Below are positions 24,171-35,730 of a DNA stretch of 64,000 nt, in pieces; within the stretch, counting starts at the first letter, position 1, and each line of letters opens with the position of its first letter. The notes beneath the pieces were generated by a model that did no database searches, was not told the origin of the DNA, and was given only the letters and a program-made list of their open reading frames with translations. A program made the translations under genes and the position numbers. Where the stretch lies: contig CM119266.1 of assembly GCA_051294375.1 (NCBI GenBank), positions 21,031,987 to 21,095,986 of the forward strand, written 5' to 3'. The DNA is from Paraspadella gotoi (lineage: Eukaryota; Chaetognatha).

Positions 24171-24524
24171 TCAAACAAACCGTCCTTTAATCCTCGTTGG
24201 GCGAAAGAGGAGAGAAACGAGATCGGACGCATTCAAGCGACGATGGGCGTGGACATTGTTGTTGTTGTTGTTGTTATTCCTTGTCAAACGAGCCTCTTCT
24301 CTTCCCTCGTCAGGTGTCGAATTGCTTAATTGTATCGCCTCCGTTTTTCTGCCTTCGTTTGCCAAACACGAGGTCACACTATATCCTCGTCCGTCCCTCA
24401 TAATGAAGGAGGCAGAGCTCAATGCGTGAGCTTGGACGAAATTCTTGTCACACTTGTTAGCCAATCCTCCGCGACAGCCATTGCAAGAACACGTTTCTTT
24501 TGTTATCTTAATAATAAAACTATT
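24171..24524 (-). CDS. Unassigned open frame with a cysteine cluster
   Basis: The minus-strand frame is open for about 117 codons between stops and reads ITKETCSCNGCRGGLANKCD then KNFVQAHALSSASFIMRDGR, ending with an Asn run encoded by an (AAC)n repeat and a basic tail before the stop. The C-x-C-x2-C-x6-C spacing and mixed composition look more protein-like than the repeat-derived frames nearby. There is no ATG before the cysteine cluster, so it would need an upstream exon; the preceding minus-strand sequence is T-rich and offers several AG acceptors. A TCACGTGATTGG motif lies upstream at 24666-24677. I do not recognise the family, and it could be a decayed gene or chance. Confidence 0.25.
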   Translation of the reverse strand, partial: NSFIIKITKETCSCNGCRGGLANKCDKNFVQAHALSSASFIMRDGRGYSVTSCLANEGRKTEAIQLSNSTPDEGREEARLTRNNNNNNNNVHAHRRLNASDLVSLLFRPTRIKGRFV

Positions 24525-24722
24525 TCAAAAAACTAGTTTTGAGTTTGTTACTCGAGTGGCACTTCCCTACTTCCCTTCCACAAACTCTCACTCTCTCTCG
24601 CTCTTTTCTTTCTCTCCCTCTCCCTCCCTCTCCCTTCGGCGATGCTGCGATAGAGCTGGTCACATTCACGTGATTGGAGAGAAGAACCCCGAAAACCGAA
24701 TCAACTCTTATTTTCCCCCTTG

Positions 24723-24726
<4 letters not shown>

Positions 24727-24805
<79 letters not shown>
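24727..24805. repeat. (TC)n microsatellite, 79 bp
   Basis: Uninterrupted TC dinucleotide array. Confidence 0.9.
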
Positions 24806-24806
<1 letters not shown>

Positions 24807-25945
24807 GCCCGACGAAGCGCGAATGCCTTTTGTTTTCACTATTTATTTTTTCTTTCTTCTTTCGTTTGTTTCCTTTTGTTTTCCTTTGTTAGCGAACGAG
24901 GGACGATACGGCGTTTATGACGTCGACGACGACGACGACAACCACAACAACAACTAAAACGACCACAAGTTCACGATTTGTTTACTGTTTTTAAGATGAA
25001 AATGTTTTTCGTCAGGTCATCATCGACCGACGCCTCGAAAGACCCGAGCCTCTCTCGCTGTTTGTCTCGTTTCAATTTGTTTTGCGTAATAAACTTCGTT
25101 TGTTATTTTTTGGCGCAATACGAACTTTAATTGACTAAATTTCGATATTCATGAAACGTCTAGCACCGTATTTAATTAAAGGAAGAGGGTTGAAATTATA
25201 AAAAATATATATATATAACAATAGGCCCGAAACCCAATCGGCCTAATATTGCTAAACAATATAGAAACCAAGTGGCCAAAAGAAACTCAGAGGCCAGAAT
25301 TTCCCCTTACTCTTCCATCTAAGACGAAAGGACATGGTGCAGTGGCCCCGGATGTTGTTCCGCCAAAGGATTAAGAGTCTGGACGTTGAAGCGAATTAAA
25401 AGTGAGACTCGAAATCTCAGCTTCTTTTTTTTGCCTCTGAATTCTCGAGCCACGCGCGCTGCCCGTGTCAAATTTAATACACGCGCCTCCTCCTCTTCCT
25501 CTTCCGCTTTATTAATAAAGAGGCCCGTCCTCCTCCGCCGAAACCGCTCTTCCCCGCCCCATAGGCTCGAGCTCGAACGGTCCTCCTCCCGCCGCTTATG
25601 AAAAGGGGCCAGGCGATATGTCATCCAAGTCTCTGTGAATGGGGGGGGCTTTCCAGTAGGGGTAGATTAAGGGGGCTTAGGGGGCGGGGTGGATGAGGGT
25701 GAGAAAAGGCGTGGAAGGGTAAGGAGAGGTAGGTTAAAGCGACGAAGGGGTTTTCTGAAAAGGTGCGTCGACGCTGGACAATGTGAGAATGTCAATGTCG
25801 ATGACAATGTAGGAAATGGTTTCTTTGCCCGACTGAAACAAAGGCCAAAACCCGGTATCGTCGATGGTCATGGAATGTCAAGAAGCTAAGACGCGTTACC
25901 GAAGCTTTACAGAAAAATCCAGTCTACCATGAAAGCTAACCCCCC

Positions 25946-25981
<36 letters not shown>

Positions 25982-27434
25982 CCTCTCTCTCTCTCTTTCT
26001 TCATCCAACTCTTCCCATTCCTTGAATCAAAATCCGAAGCACAGAAGGCAAAGGAACGTCATGGAAACGACTAAATTCGCAGACGTGGTACAGAGACTTT
26101 ACAATAAAATCTCTCATTCCGTTACCATTGGATCATGTCTCTCTCTCTCTTCCTGAGTCATTATCAGCTCTCCCGGACGCAGCCGTCCACGGAGCAGCGG
26201 CGCGCGGCTGCCGACCGACTCACTTCTCCTTCACGGGCTCTCTTCGCTCGGATCGGGGAGATTTCTCTCTCTGCGATGGTTGAGTCGGGCTTCTCGGTCG
26301 AACAGTCCCGGAGCTGGATCGGGGCACGGATCTCTCTCTCTCCTCTCTCTCTCTCTCTCATCCTCGTCTCTCTCTTCTCTCGCCCTATCTCTCTATTCTC
26401 TATCCTCTCTTGATCAATCTTGAATTTATCAGGCAATAACTTATCAAAGTATTTTTTTTCACCTATTATTTTAAAAATTGAAAAATTACAGATTTTTTTT
26501 TTTTGTTTAAAAATATTCACGAGGTGAGATAGCTCAGAATTTTATATACTGCCATACTTGATTTAAATAATTTTTGCTACTATTTTCTCTTCAAATACGT
26601 CTGGCCTGCGTAAAAAAAATGCAAATTAATAGTATAATCTTATTTGCGATCATTTTTTATCTTTATCATATTTTCAATTGGGGGGTTTGTCAGCATATTC
26701 TATCCATTATATTGTAGATTTATATCTTTTTAGTAATATTATTATTTTTTTTTAATTTGATTGTTATTTTTTTGGTTCATTGGTTTATTTTATTTTTCAA
26801 TTTTGTAATATATTTTTTTTCATGTCTTTTTCTATCTTTCTTTCTTCCGTTTTTTTTCTTTCTTCTTTTTTTTCTTACTTTTTCCCCCACCACCACAAAC
26901 AACAAGACTCCCGGATCGCGCGAACCCATAATGAACCGCTGGAGGCAGAAGAGGAAGAGCACTCGGCCGGTGACGAGGGTAAGAGAGAGAGAAATAGAAG
27001 TAAAGTTCGCCGCTGCAAGCTCCGATCGATCGACTTTGCAGCCGCGCGATCCCGGGAGATAGGAGAAGGAAGAGGAAGAGGAGTAAGAAGAGCGCGAGCG
27101 AAGTAAGTCGAAGGCAGGGAGCAGCGCTCTGCCGCCGCGCGCTGCTCCCGGACGCTGCGCTGATACAGAGGCCTTCTGAAGTATAGCCATGAGCTCTCTC
27201 TCATCTCTCTCTCGATCGTCTCTCACTCTCTTCTCTTCTGCCTTAGCTCAACTCAGTCTTCGCTCTCTCTCCTGCTCTCGCTCCGAATCAGATGCGGCCC
27301 GTGTGCGGAACGGCATGATCCGAATTAGCTAGTCGCCAACGCAGTGTATATGTCTGATGGCCGCGCGCATCGTCACAAGATTCGCGACATTGGACGCTGC
27401 TCCGAGTGCGTAAGAGGGAGAGAGATTCGGAGCC

Positions 27435-27507
<73 letters not shown>

Positions 27508-27607
27508 GACAGAGCGTGAAGGCCTCGCGCTGGTGAAAGGTTAGAGGGACAGAATTTCACAGTGCAACAGAATTTCTCCTGTTTTTCTCCTTTTGTGCCA
27601 AGAAATC

Positions 27608-27644
<37 letters not shown>

Positions 27645-27649
27645 GAGAG

Positions 27650-27682
<33 letters not shown>

Positions 27683-28280
27683 AGAGGAGAGATCACATGT
27701 GAGAAAGATTAGTCATCCACGATTGTAAAGGAGAGGATGAGGAAAGACGAGATTTTAAATTAAGAATCTGACCCGATACGGATGTGATCCCAAAAGTTAT
27801 ACAGTAGTTGTTGTGGAAAAAAAATAAGCATAGAGTGTGTAATACTTACAATTTAGGGATTAAAAAAATCGATACTAATCCGATGTCACGATTAAAAAGC
27901 CCACATCATATTTGAAATCTTTTCTTTCCAACTAAGCAACTAAAGTTTTGATCGCTGGATTTTCGGTTGCCAAGGAGACGCGCGTTTGCATCGACAGATG
28001 CTGTCATAAATTGGCGAACTCGATTCTAATAATTCTAACTGGCATCGCGGGACATCAAGGGATATGGAGGCGGAATGGAAAGGAGATCACGTCGATTGCC
28101 ACGGGCGAGAGAGAGAGAGAGAGAGAGAGAGAGGAAGAGAGAGAGGAGAAGAGAGAGAGAGGAGAGAGAAGAGAGGAGAGAGAGAGAGAGAAGAAGAGAA
28201 AGCGGGTGATTGTTCTAATATAAAGAAAACTTTAAAAAATTTAAAATAACTATTATATTTTCTCCCTCTCTCTCTCTTCT

Positions 28281-28350
<70 letters not shown>

Positions 28351-29012
28351 TCCTCTCTCTCTCTTTTCGTCTCATCTCTCTCGCAAGGAAAGGAATTATC
28401 GAGAAGGGGGTAAGTTTAATCTCACCCCGCGTCGCGACGATTAAAACGGTCATATGTCGCTCTCTTTTTCGTTTTGTTTCACTTCCCTTCAAAAATCTTC
28501 CTTTCCTCTCCTCGACCCATTCGGGCCCCTTGGCCCCTCGGTCCCTTGGCCCCTTGGCCCCTTGGCCCTTTGCATACCGCTGTACCAATTTTTAAACCCT
28601 TGCCTCCGGGTCTTTCGTCTCCACTATCGCAGCGGCAAAAGGTTAGGAAGAGAGGGAGATGGGATATGGAGGAGGTGGAGAGAGGGAAAGAAACGGAATA
28701 GAAGTAGTGAAAGAGAATACGCAGCAGAGGAGAGAGCACGCAGAGAGACGGCAGAGAGAGAGATGACGAGAGAGAGACGAGGATGAGAGAGATGAGAGAG
28801 AGAGAGAGAAGAGAGAAAGCCAGAAAACAGACGTTTAATTTGATTACAAAAAATCTTTGAAAACATCGCCTACCAGAAGAAAAGGAGAGATAGAAATGAA
28901 GAAATAGAAAGGATACTTAAAAGAGAGAGACAGAGAGGTAGAAGAAAGAGAGAGATAAGAAAAGAGAGAAAAGTTGCTGCATAAAATCTCGTCGCTCGTC
29001 AGGCTCAACATC
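24806..29012. other. Repeat-rich stretch without a confident gene
   Basis: Contains GAC/CAA repeats (24920-24960), GA/CT tracts (25951-25999, 27441-27510, 27610-27690, 28106-28195, 28261-28380), AT-rich sequence 26440-26880, and CpG-rich non-repetitive segments at 26160-26330, 26900-27180 and 27300-27430. A 10-bp tandem of CCCCTTGGCC-type units lies at 28528-28570. The frame at 25319-25624 (minus) begins MTYRLAPFHKRREED but overlaps an equally open plus frame and has a poor start context. At 27965-27978 GTTGCCAAGGAGAC is an imperfect X-box. The plus frame around 27948-28107 includes ETRVCIDRCCHKLANSILII but has no start or splice support. Confidence 0.45.
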
Positions 29013-29104
29013 ATGGGCCAACAATTTTCCGATAATTTCGAAAAAGTCAGGTCGAAGGAAGAACTTGAAGGGAAAGGAAAGTTGAGATTGTACGAGAGGT
29101 GGAG
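29013..29104 (+). CDS. Possible first coding exon of an unassigned gene
   Basis: ATG in a strong start context (ATC ATG G, A at -3) opens a 30-codon frame MGQQFSDNFEKVRSKEELEG then KGKLRLYERW, ending at a perfect donor AG|GTAAGT in phase 2. The MGxxxS start resembles an N-myristoylation signal; that is inference. A phase-compatible downstream exon is possible at 29418-29634. I do not recognise the family. Confidence 0.3.
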
Positions 29105-29417
29105 GTAAGTTTCAGAGCAAGAGAGATGGTGAGTACGAACGCGAAAATACGATTCATATGTAAATTTATATACATTTAATAAAAAAATAAGGACTAAAGA
29201 AAGGCGAGATAAAAACTGTCAGACGCATTTACAATTTCTAAATAAAATGTTTATTTGTGTGTTTTTTTTTTTAAATGTAAAACTTTGGACTATCGATTTA
29301 AAGAATACTCAGATATATATATATAATCCTTTTTCTATTTTTAGGGGTTAAAGAAAAAAAAAGAGAGAGAGAGAGAGAGACGTGTCTATGGGTTCTGCGG
29401 ATTCTATGGGGTTTTAG

Positions 29418-29634
29418 CAAAAGGGGATTCGGGAATGGAAACAAACTTCATGAAGAAGATTTACGAGGAACGCGAGCGATATCCATTTCAACCATTTTAC
29501 GGTTTTTGGTCCGAGTGGATTCAGAACAAGAGAACAAAAAAAAAAAGAGAAGGCAGGAGGAGGAGAAAGAGAAGGAGGAGGAAAAAAAAGGAAAGGGTTT
29601 TAGGGAGGGAGGAGAAGGAGGAAAGGAAAAGTAG
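29418..29634 (+). CDS. Possible second exon following 29013-29104
   Basis: After the acceptor GGGGTTTTAG the frame in the matching phase reads KRGFGNGNKLHEEDLRGTRA then ISISTILRFLVRVDSEQ, followed by a Lys/Glu-rich tail encoded by purine-rich low-complexity DNA and a TAG stop. The phase match alone has a one-in-three chance. Another frame over the same bases (METNFMKKIYEERERYPFQP) is also open, so the choice is uncertain. Confidence 0.17.
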
Positions 29635-30000
29635 AGGGAGAGAGGGGGTGAAATATAAAAAAAAAAGGAAAAGGAGGTTTGTTACTTGCGCGGGGGGTCG
29701 CATCGCGTCGGGTTGAGGGAGTGAAATCTTTTTTTATTAGAATCCACGGAAAATTGAGAGATTTTTTTTTTTCTGTTAAGGGGGAATTGTGGAAGGAGGA
29801 ATTTGGTGGAAAAGGTGGTTAAAGGGAAAAGGTTTTGGTTATTTAGTGAAAAAATGGCAACTAAAAGTATTTTTTTTAAATCAGTTTTAAATCCGCGTTT
29901 AGAATAAGTTCGATGAACCATCTAGAAAAAAGGTTTCTTACTAAGGGATTGTTAATGAATTTGAAAGGAGAAAAGGGTTGTAACTATTTCGTTTTCGAAG

Positions 30001-30166
30001 GGGGCGACGCCGCCGCCAACGCCGCCAACGCCGGGGGCCGAAACGCCCGCGGGGGATGGCACCGCGGTGAAGGGGGGGGGGAGGAGAGCGCGAGTCCTCA
30101 GGCTCTGAGACAAAAGAAGAAAGCGGCACCGATAGAATGGCATTTGCATTTGAGAGACGAAGGAAG
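30001..30166 (+). CDS. Possible exon with a frame break at a G10 run
   Basis: Between a possible acceptor (GTTTTCGAAG) and a good donor (AAG|GTAAGA), the plus strand reads GATPPPTPPTPGAETPAGDG then TAVKGG up to a run of ten G at 30072-30081. Past the run, the frame that would follow if one G is extra reads ERESSGSETKEESGTDRMAF then AFERRRK to the donor, while the frame as written stops at TGA. Composition is like the disordered part of a nuclear protein. Either the G run is miscounted or the segment is non-coding. Family not recognised. Confidence 0.25.
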
Positions 30167-31620
30167 GTAAGACGAATTTTATGACCGGGCGTGTTCAAAG
30201 TTTCAGAGGGTTGAAGCGGGAGAGAGATGGAGACGGAGAGGGTGTTGGGAGGAGAGGGAGAGACGGATGGAGAGGGTGTTGGGAAGTGAAACGCGGAACC
30301 CGTTTGGTGTGAGAGGATGAAAGAGTGCTTCAAGTTTTAAGAGGGTGAACGCTTGCCGCAAAGAGTTTGGGGGAGAGGCGAGGTTTAGAGTATGGAATTT
30401 GCCTTAGTGTTCGTTATATAGAGAAAGAACCTCTAATCGAATGGCAGTCAGTGATCTAGAAAATTATTTAAAATTAAAAGAAACGCTCTCGTTAAATACA
30501 GAACTAACAAAAAGTTGGTTTTCAATATCGACTTTTCAACCCGTCTTCCTTCAGGACTCTCAAGAGCCTTACAATATTTTGGTACCAATAAACTACTATA
30601 AATCACAACTTTTGAAGGTTCACTTCACAAATGTCTCACTCGCCACCCTGTCACTCTGAACACTCAAATCCTCACAACCTTTTATCCCNNNNNNNNNNNN
30701 NNNNNNNNNNNNNNNNNNNNNNNNNNNNNNNNNNNNNNNNNNNNNNNNNNNNNNNNNNNNNNNNNNNNNNNNNNNNNNNNNNNNNNNNNNNNNNNNNNNN
30801 NNNNNNNNNNNNNNNNNNNNNNNNNNNNNNNNNNNNNNNNNNNNNNNNNNNNNNNNNNNNNNNNNNNNNNNNNNNNNNNNNNNNNNNNNNNNNNNNNNNN
30901 NNNNNNNNNNNNNNNNNNNNNNNNNNNNNNNNNNNNNNNNNNNNNNNNNNNNNNNNNNNNNNNNNNNNNNNNNNNNNNNNNNNNNNNNNNNNNNNNNNNN
31001 NNNNNNNNNNNNNNNNNNNNNNNNNNNNNNNNNNNNNNNNNNNNNNNNNNNNNNNNNNNNNNNNNNNNNNNNNNNNNNNNNNNNNNNNNNNNNNNNNNNN
31101 NNNNNNNNNNNNNNNNNNNNNNNNNNNNNNNNNNNNNNNNNNNNNNNNNNNNNNNNNNNNNNNNNNNNNNNNNNNNNNNNNNNNNNNNNNNNNNNNNNNN
31201 NNNNNNNNNNNNNNNNNNNNNNNNNNNNNNNAACGCAGAATGATTCGCGACACTTTTTTGTCGCGTTTTCGTTCACAAAACCGGAAACGAGGGTCAACGC
31301 CGCGCGGAGCGAATCTTGTGACATTTCGTGAACTCAAACTTCGCCGGCGCCAAGGACCGGCGGCGAACAGCGAAAAGTTTGGAATATCGCGTGAAAAAAA
31401 TAAAGAAGTCAACACCGATTCAAGAGGAAAAACATCTGTGGACAAAAAAATATAATAAATTTGCGATAGTAATGTAAAGAAAGGAAAACAACGTTAGTAC
31501 ACTACAAAAAATTAATTGTTTTATCCTTTCTTTTATTAAAATAAAGAATGTAACTAATCTGCAATAGGGGCCCGAAGCGATGACGAATTGATGGAAATCA
31601 ATAAAATTTAGTCAATAGAA
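30167..31620. other. Non-coding stretch with a 543-N gap
   Basis: Purine-rich repeats (GGAGACGGATGGAGAGGGTGTTGGGA-type units in two copies near 30225-30285), AT-rich sequence, then the gap 30689-31231. 31240-31440 is CpG-rich and open in frames on both strands without splice support. A minus-strand AATAAA (plus TTTATT) near 31531 could serve the reading frame at 31624-31815. Confidence 0.45.
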
Positions 31621-31623
31621 TAC

Positions 31624-31815
31624 CTATGACTGATGACTAAACCTGCGATCTTGCCTCTCCAGTATCAAAGTATTATTAGTGCCACAGTAACTGTTCAGCT
31701 TAAGCCCTTGAAAGCGATTTACATGTATTGGCGCAGCCACTGGTTTTATTATCGTATCTAATTCTATTTCCATCGGTGCCTCGTCCAGAAAATTAACGGC
31801 ATCGAGACTTTTCAT
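31624..31815 (-). CDS. Small 63-residue protein with a UAP56-binding-like motif
   Basis: ATG in good context (AACG ATG A, A at -3) starts a complete frame MKSLDAVNFLDEAPMEIELD then TIIKPVAAPIHVNRFQGLKL, ending RRFSHQS and TAG. It is free of repeat-derived runs, unlike most frames here. Residues 15-24 (MEIELDTIIK) resemble the UAP56-binding motif of mRNA-export adaptors (MSLDDIIK in ALYREF and UIF): hydrophobic, x, Leu-Asp-x-Ile-Ile-Lys. It lies 90-400 bp downstream, on its own strand, of a promoter-like cluster (31901-32230), and an AATAAA is found about 90 bp past the stop, so it could be a complete single-exon gene. It could also be one exon of a longer gene. Function is inference from one short motif. 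Confidence 0.4.
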   Translation of the reverse strand: MKSLDAVNFLDEAPMEIELDTIIKPVAAPIHVNRFQGLKLNSYCGTNNTLILERQDRRFSHQS

Positions 31816-31900
31816 CGTTCTTACTCTCCAAATCTCGATCGTAAAAACCTCCTTCCAATCGAATTTCGACCGAGGCTAAGAAAATTCTAATTCGTCTCTC

Positions 31901-31908
31901 GCGCATGC
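31901..31908. promoter_or_regulatory. NRF1-like site
   Basis: GCGCATGC, the core of the NRF1 palindrome, 86 bp upstream of the ATG of the 63-residue frame. Supports a promoter in this interval. Confidence 0.35.
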
Positions 31909-32071
31909 AAGATGCATGGCGAGCGAAGGACGATCGGAGAAAATGTAATTGCGGACCCGCCGGCGTTTGTAGCTACATTAAAAGCGTTTCAACAATTTCC
32001 AAAAAGACGTCATCAAGAACGTGGGAGAAGATTCCAAGCGAGCGCGTCACCGTTCGTCGTCTCGCTCGCCG

Positions 32072-32230
32072 ATTGGCCAGAGACATGGTGTCCCCGTGCC
32101 GTGATTTGTCCGATTGGGCCGCGCAGCTTCGATCGATATTATCGTCACGTGACCCGGTCGAGAGAACCAATCGCGAACCTCGGTCACGTGATCGGAGAAT
32201 TTTGCTCACGTGATCTTCGGTCACGTCCGA
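32072..32230. promoter_or_regulatory. Promoter-like cluster: three TCACGTGA boxes and three CCAAT boxes
   Basis: Inverted CCAAT (ATTGG) at 32072 and 32113, CCAAT at 32167, GTCACGTGAC at 32144-32153 (a perfect CLEAR/bHLH-Zip palindrome), TCACGTGA at 32184-32191 and 32206-32213, and a TCACGT half at 32221. This density within 160 bp is typical of NF-Y plus USF/MITF-TFEB class promoters. Its orientation could serve the minus-strand 63-residue frame, an unseen plus-strand gene, or both. Confidence 0.6.
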
Positions 32231-33090
32231 TCGGTGGAGTGGAAGGGAAAAGTGTGTGGGGGGGGGAGGAAAGTGCGGAGAGAAAGGGGATAGGGAAATA
32301 TGAATGGGGCGGAGAGGAAGGGAAACACCAGAGCAAATTCATTTCGTTCTCTCTCGTCTCTGTCTCTGTCCTCTGTCTCTGTAGTCGTCGAAAACGACTT
32401 GAAATGGACGAGTAGATGCTTTCGAAGTAGGATGCCAAGTAGACAGGAAATCGCCGATTGAGGAATATGTAACACTTGATTGGCGGAGAGAGAGAAGAGA
32501 GAGGAGAGAGAGAGAGAGAGAGAAGAGAGAGAAAGAGGAGAGAAGAGAGAGGAGAGAGAGAGAGAGATGAACTTTTCTTTTACAGGCGACGAAAAAGAAG
32601 ACATGAATGTTGACAATGATCAATCCCTATCAATTACGTTTACCCTATTGCAAGAACATCGGACCGCAAAGCGACGAATGGATTCATCAAGTTTAGAAAT
32701 TGTCTGTTTGTAAAGGGTTTTAGTAGTCTTTATATTTGTTTCTATTCTATTTGTTTCTAATTTATCCACAGCAACCATACGACGTTCAATAGTAAAACGT
32801 TTCGAAAAAAACGTAGAGTTGCGAGCTCACTCGGAGAATGCGACATCAGCTTCAAAGCTTTTCGTTGCTTGTGATCAGAGGAACGTTCAAATGGTCGACC
32901 GAAAGACTGGAGAAATGTAAACAAACCAAATGGCGAGAAAATGAGGCGAAATGACAGCGGGATATCGAGGAAGCGAAAGGGGAGGTGGGGGACAGAAAGT
33001 GCAATCCTGACCGATTTATAACTTGCGCAAACAAGTCGCAGATTTCAAAGGGAAATATATAGACCAGTTGCTCTCGCTCTCGTTCTCTCC

Positions 33091-33140
<50 letters not shown>

Positions 33141-33325
33141 TTACTTATTTAAGATTTCTAGCACTTTCTCATTCACAGTGCCCATGTTCCAGTTTCATCA
33201 TGTACGGTTGCCTTTACAACAGGGCATTAAAGATTCTACTCCCTCCTCTCTTCTCTCTCTCTCTCTTCTCTCTCTCTACCTCTCTCTCTCTCTGCCTCTC
33301 TGCTCTGTCTCCTTTCATCTCCCTT

Positions 33326-33371
<46 letters not shown>

Positions 33372-35214
33372 CGTTCGGCGTTTAGGCGAACGTGATTGAA
33401 CGCTATATGACGTCTCTGGACGCAACGCTACAGATGAGATGTAAACAAAACAACGCCGACAACTGCACAGTTCACGCTTGAATGTCTCCAAAGATATATG
33501 TCCAAGCCTTCGGCTGATATTATTTGATAATAAAAATCGAGATCGTCGGCAGCCACACAAAAAAATACTTTACTTCTTACTAATTGATATGAATGAATAA
33601 TTAACTTCCGGCATTTCTATACAATTTAAAGAAAAAAAATAACAAAATTGGGACCCCAAAATCGTTTACCACCTCACCCCGTTGTTCGCCAATCAAGAAA
33701 CCCCCGGTAAACCCAACGATATTAGATACGCGACCAAAATACCGCAATTCGTCCGCCGCCCTTCCCACCAACCTCGCCCTACACCCCGAGGGGGGGCGTA
33801 AAATTCGAGAGGTGGGTTGGGACAGTCGCGCGGAGTTTGGGGGTTGGGATGGCCGGAAGCCGAGGCGAACCCATTGCGCCCTCTGTCGGAGTCGAGGCGA
33901 ATTAATTTTAGACGCAATCCGTTGGACCACAACAACTGAACGGGACCCTACGACGACGACGACGACATTGTGTCCGCCGCGGTCGTTATTATCGCCGCCA
34001 TTGTTGCATGGACGACGCCTGAAACGATTCGCTCGAAAATTAAATTTTCTCTCTCGCGCGAATCGAACATTGGAGATAAAACTTTGACTAGCAAGGGGGG
34101 GGGCGAAAATTCGGTCACACTCGCATTAATTATCATATATGTAATATTAAGAGTATATTTATTTTATTTAAAAAACGTTCTAAAAGAAAACAATACGGTT
34201 TAACCGACCCTTCGTACTTCTCCATAGATCATTTCCTCCTTCCCTTTTCCAAAAACCATCCCTTTCCCCCCCCCTCGCCTCCCTCTCCCCCCCAGTTTCC
34301 ACATCCTCAATCAGATCGCTCGCTGCGGCGCAAGAGGCGAGAAAAAAAAAACGCATAACATAAAGGAGCGAAACCCAAAAACAAGGTGAATGTACTAAAA
34401 ATGGCCGCTGTATGGGCCGTTGTGAGGGAGGGGGGGTAAAGAGATGGGGAGATGGGTGCCATGGGCTGAAGGTAATCCGAGAGGGGGGGTGGGTGTGATT
34501 CCGGTCGGTGGCCCGATATATCGACCGGTGACTGGAATGGAAGGTTTTAAAATTGGATTTGAATTAAATTATTAAAGTATAAACTATAATAATTTCAATT
34601 TTCATATCAGCCATCGGATAACTTATAGTTTGACGTTCCTTACTCTATCTCTCTCTTTCTCTCGTCTCTCACACTCTCTCTCTCTCTCTCTCCTCTCTCC
34701 CCAAACTTTTCTCTCATTTATTCCCTTATCTTCTCTGGTTAGGGTATGCGAGAGGGAGCGCCTTTCCCCCCTCCCCCCCTTTTGCGACGCCCCTGGGTCC
34801 TCGTCGGTACCACCATAACCCGAGCTTCCCGATATTTATAAATGGTTCGGTACTGGAGCGGAATTAGTCGTCCTCGATATCCCTTCGCGCAGATCCCGAG
34901 GTCACGGGGGGTCAGCGCGGAAATGTGGGATCGGGCGAGGGGGGAAGGAGGGAGGGTGGGCGGAGGGGTGGGTTGATTAAGGGTGGAGTTGGGGCTTGGA
35001 TGGGGGGGAGGATCAAGGGTGGTCGATTTTGCGGGGTCATCAGTCGTCTGGGAGGAACTGGCGGGAGATTAATGAGTAGTGTTTTTGAGAGAAATGTAAG
35101 AGTGTGTATGGAGGTCCTTATGCATTTGTTCTTTAAGATATGAGTAATTTTCGGGTATCCTATTTCAAAGCTTCCCCATTTCAGTTTCTTAATTTTTCCG
35201 GAACTCAATTTCAA

Positions 35215-35352
35215 CATTAAAGTTAAGGATAATCTGTTACCAAACCCTAAACCTATTCCCGTAACCAAACCTATCCTATCTATTTCTAACCCATCTATCA
35301 TCTGTAATTTAATCTCAATCCTACTATATCCGTAACACACTAACTAACCCTA
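35215..35352 (+). repeat. Degenerate CCTAA/AACCTA-rich segment, copy A
   Basis: Runs of AACCCTAAACCTATTCCCGT-type sequence resembling strongly diverged telomeric TTAGG/TTAGGG-type repeats (C-strand). The matching segment in copy B is 40785-40960 and differs more than its flanks. No intact tandem array is present. Confidence 0.4.
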
Positions 35353-35584
35353 AATCTATAAAACTTAAAAAAAAAATTAGTTGCGATATATAAGATCAAT
35401 TTTCGATTCTAAGCTCATGTCTTCATATATAGAAATGAATTCTGATGAGCCTTCTATCAGAGCTATTATGTAAGATCATATCACCCATATAACAAATTTC
35501 ACCCTTTTATTATATTATTAAGAATTGATTGACCACCATTTGATTTATCATAATATCATATGTAATTGAAATTAGTACACCAAT

Positions 35585-35730
35585 ATAAAAATCATCCATT
35601 CATTTAATAAATAAGCTATATTCCCCTGACTTTGGACAGGCTTTGGCGGTTTAAGCCTCCATCACTTTACAAATAAGACATAGCAGGTCCTTGCAAGCTT
35701 TCAATCAAGACTGATGGTATTTCATACCTC
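35585..35730 (+). repeat. Dispersed 150-bp repeat family, member 1
   Basis: ACCAATATAAAAATCATCCA through GACTTTGGACAGGCTTTGGC to GCAAGCTTTCAATCAAGACT. The same module occurs at 41208-41357 (inside copy B), 44505-44640, 62065-62205 (minus) and 63015-63135 plus 63882-63908. Probably a small interspersed element or the tail of a larger one. Confidence 0.7.

Noticed and set aside
26521-26560. tRNA-like A box (GAGATAGCTCAGA)
   Set aside because: No B box or cloverleaf follows within 80 bp.
30620-31455. Long frames spanning the 543-N gap
   Set aside because: Their length comes from reading through N; the known flanks are short and lack coding features.
33970-34203. 77-residue hydrophobic frame in duplication copy A
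   Set aside because: The corresponding frame in copy B (39540-39770) is broken by several indels and there is no ATG start, so the frame is not reliable.
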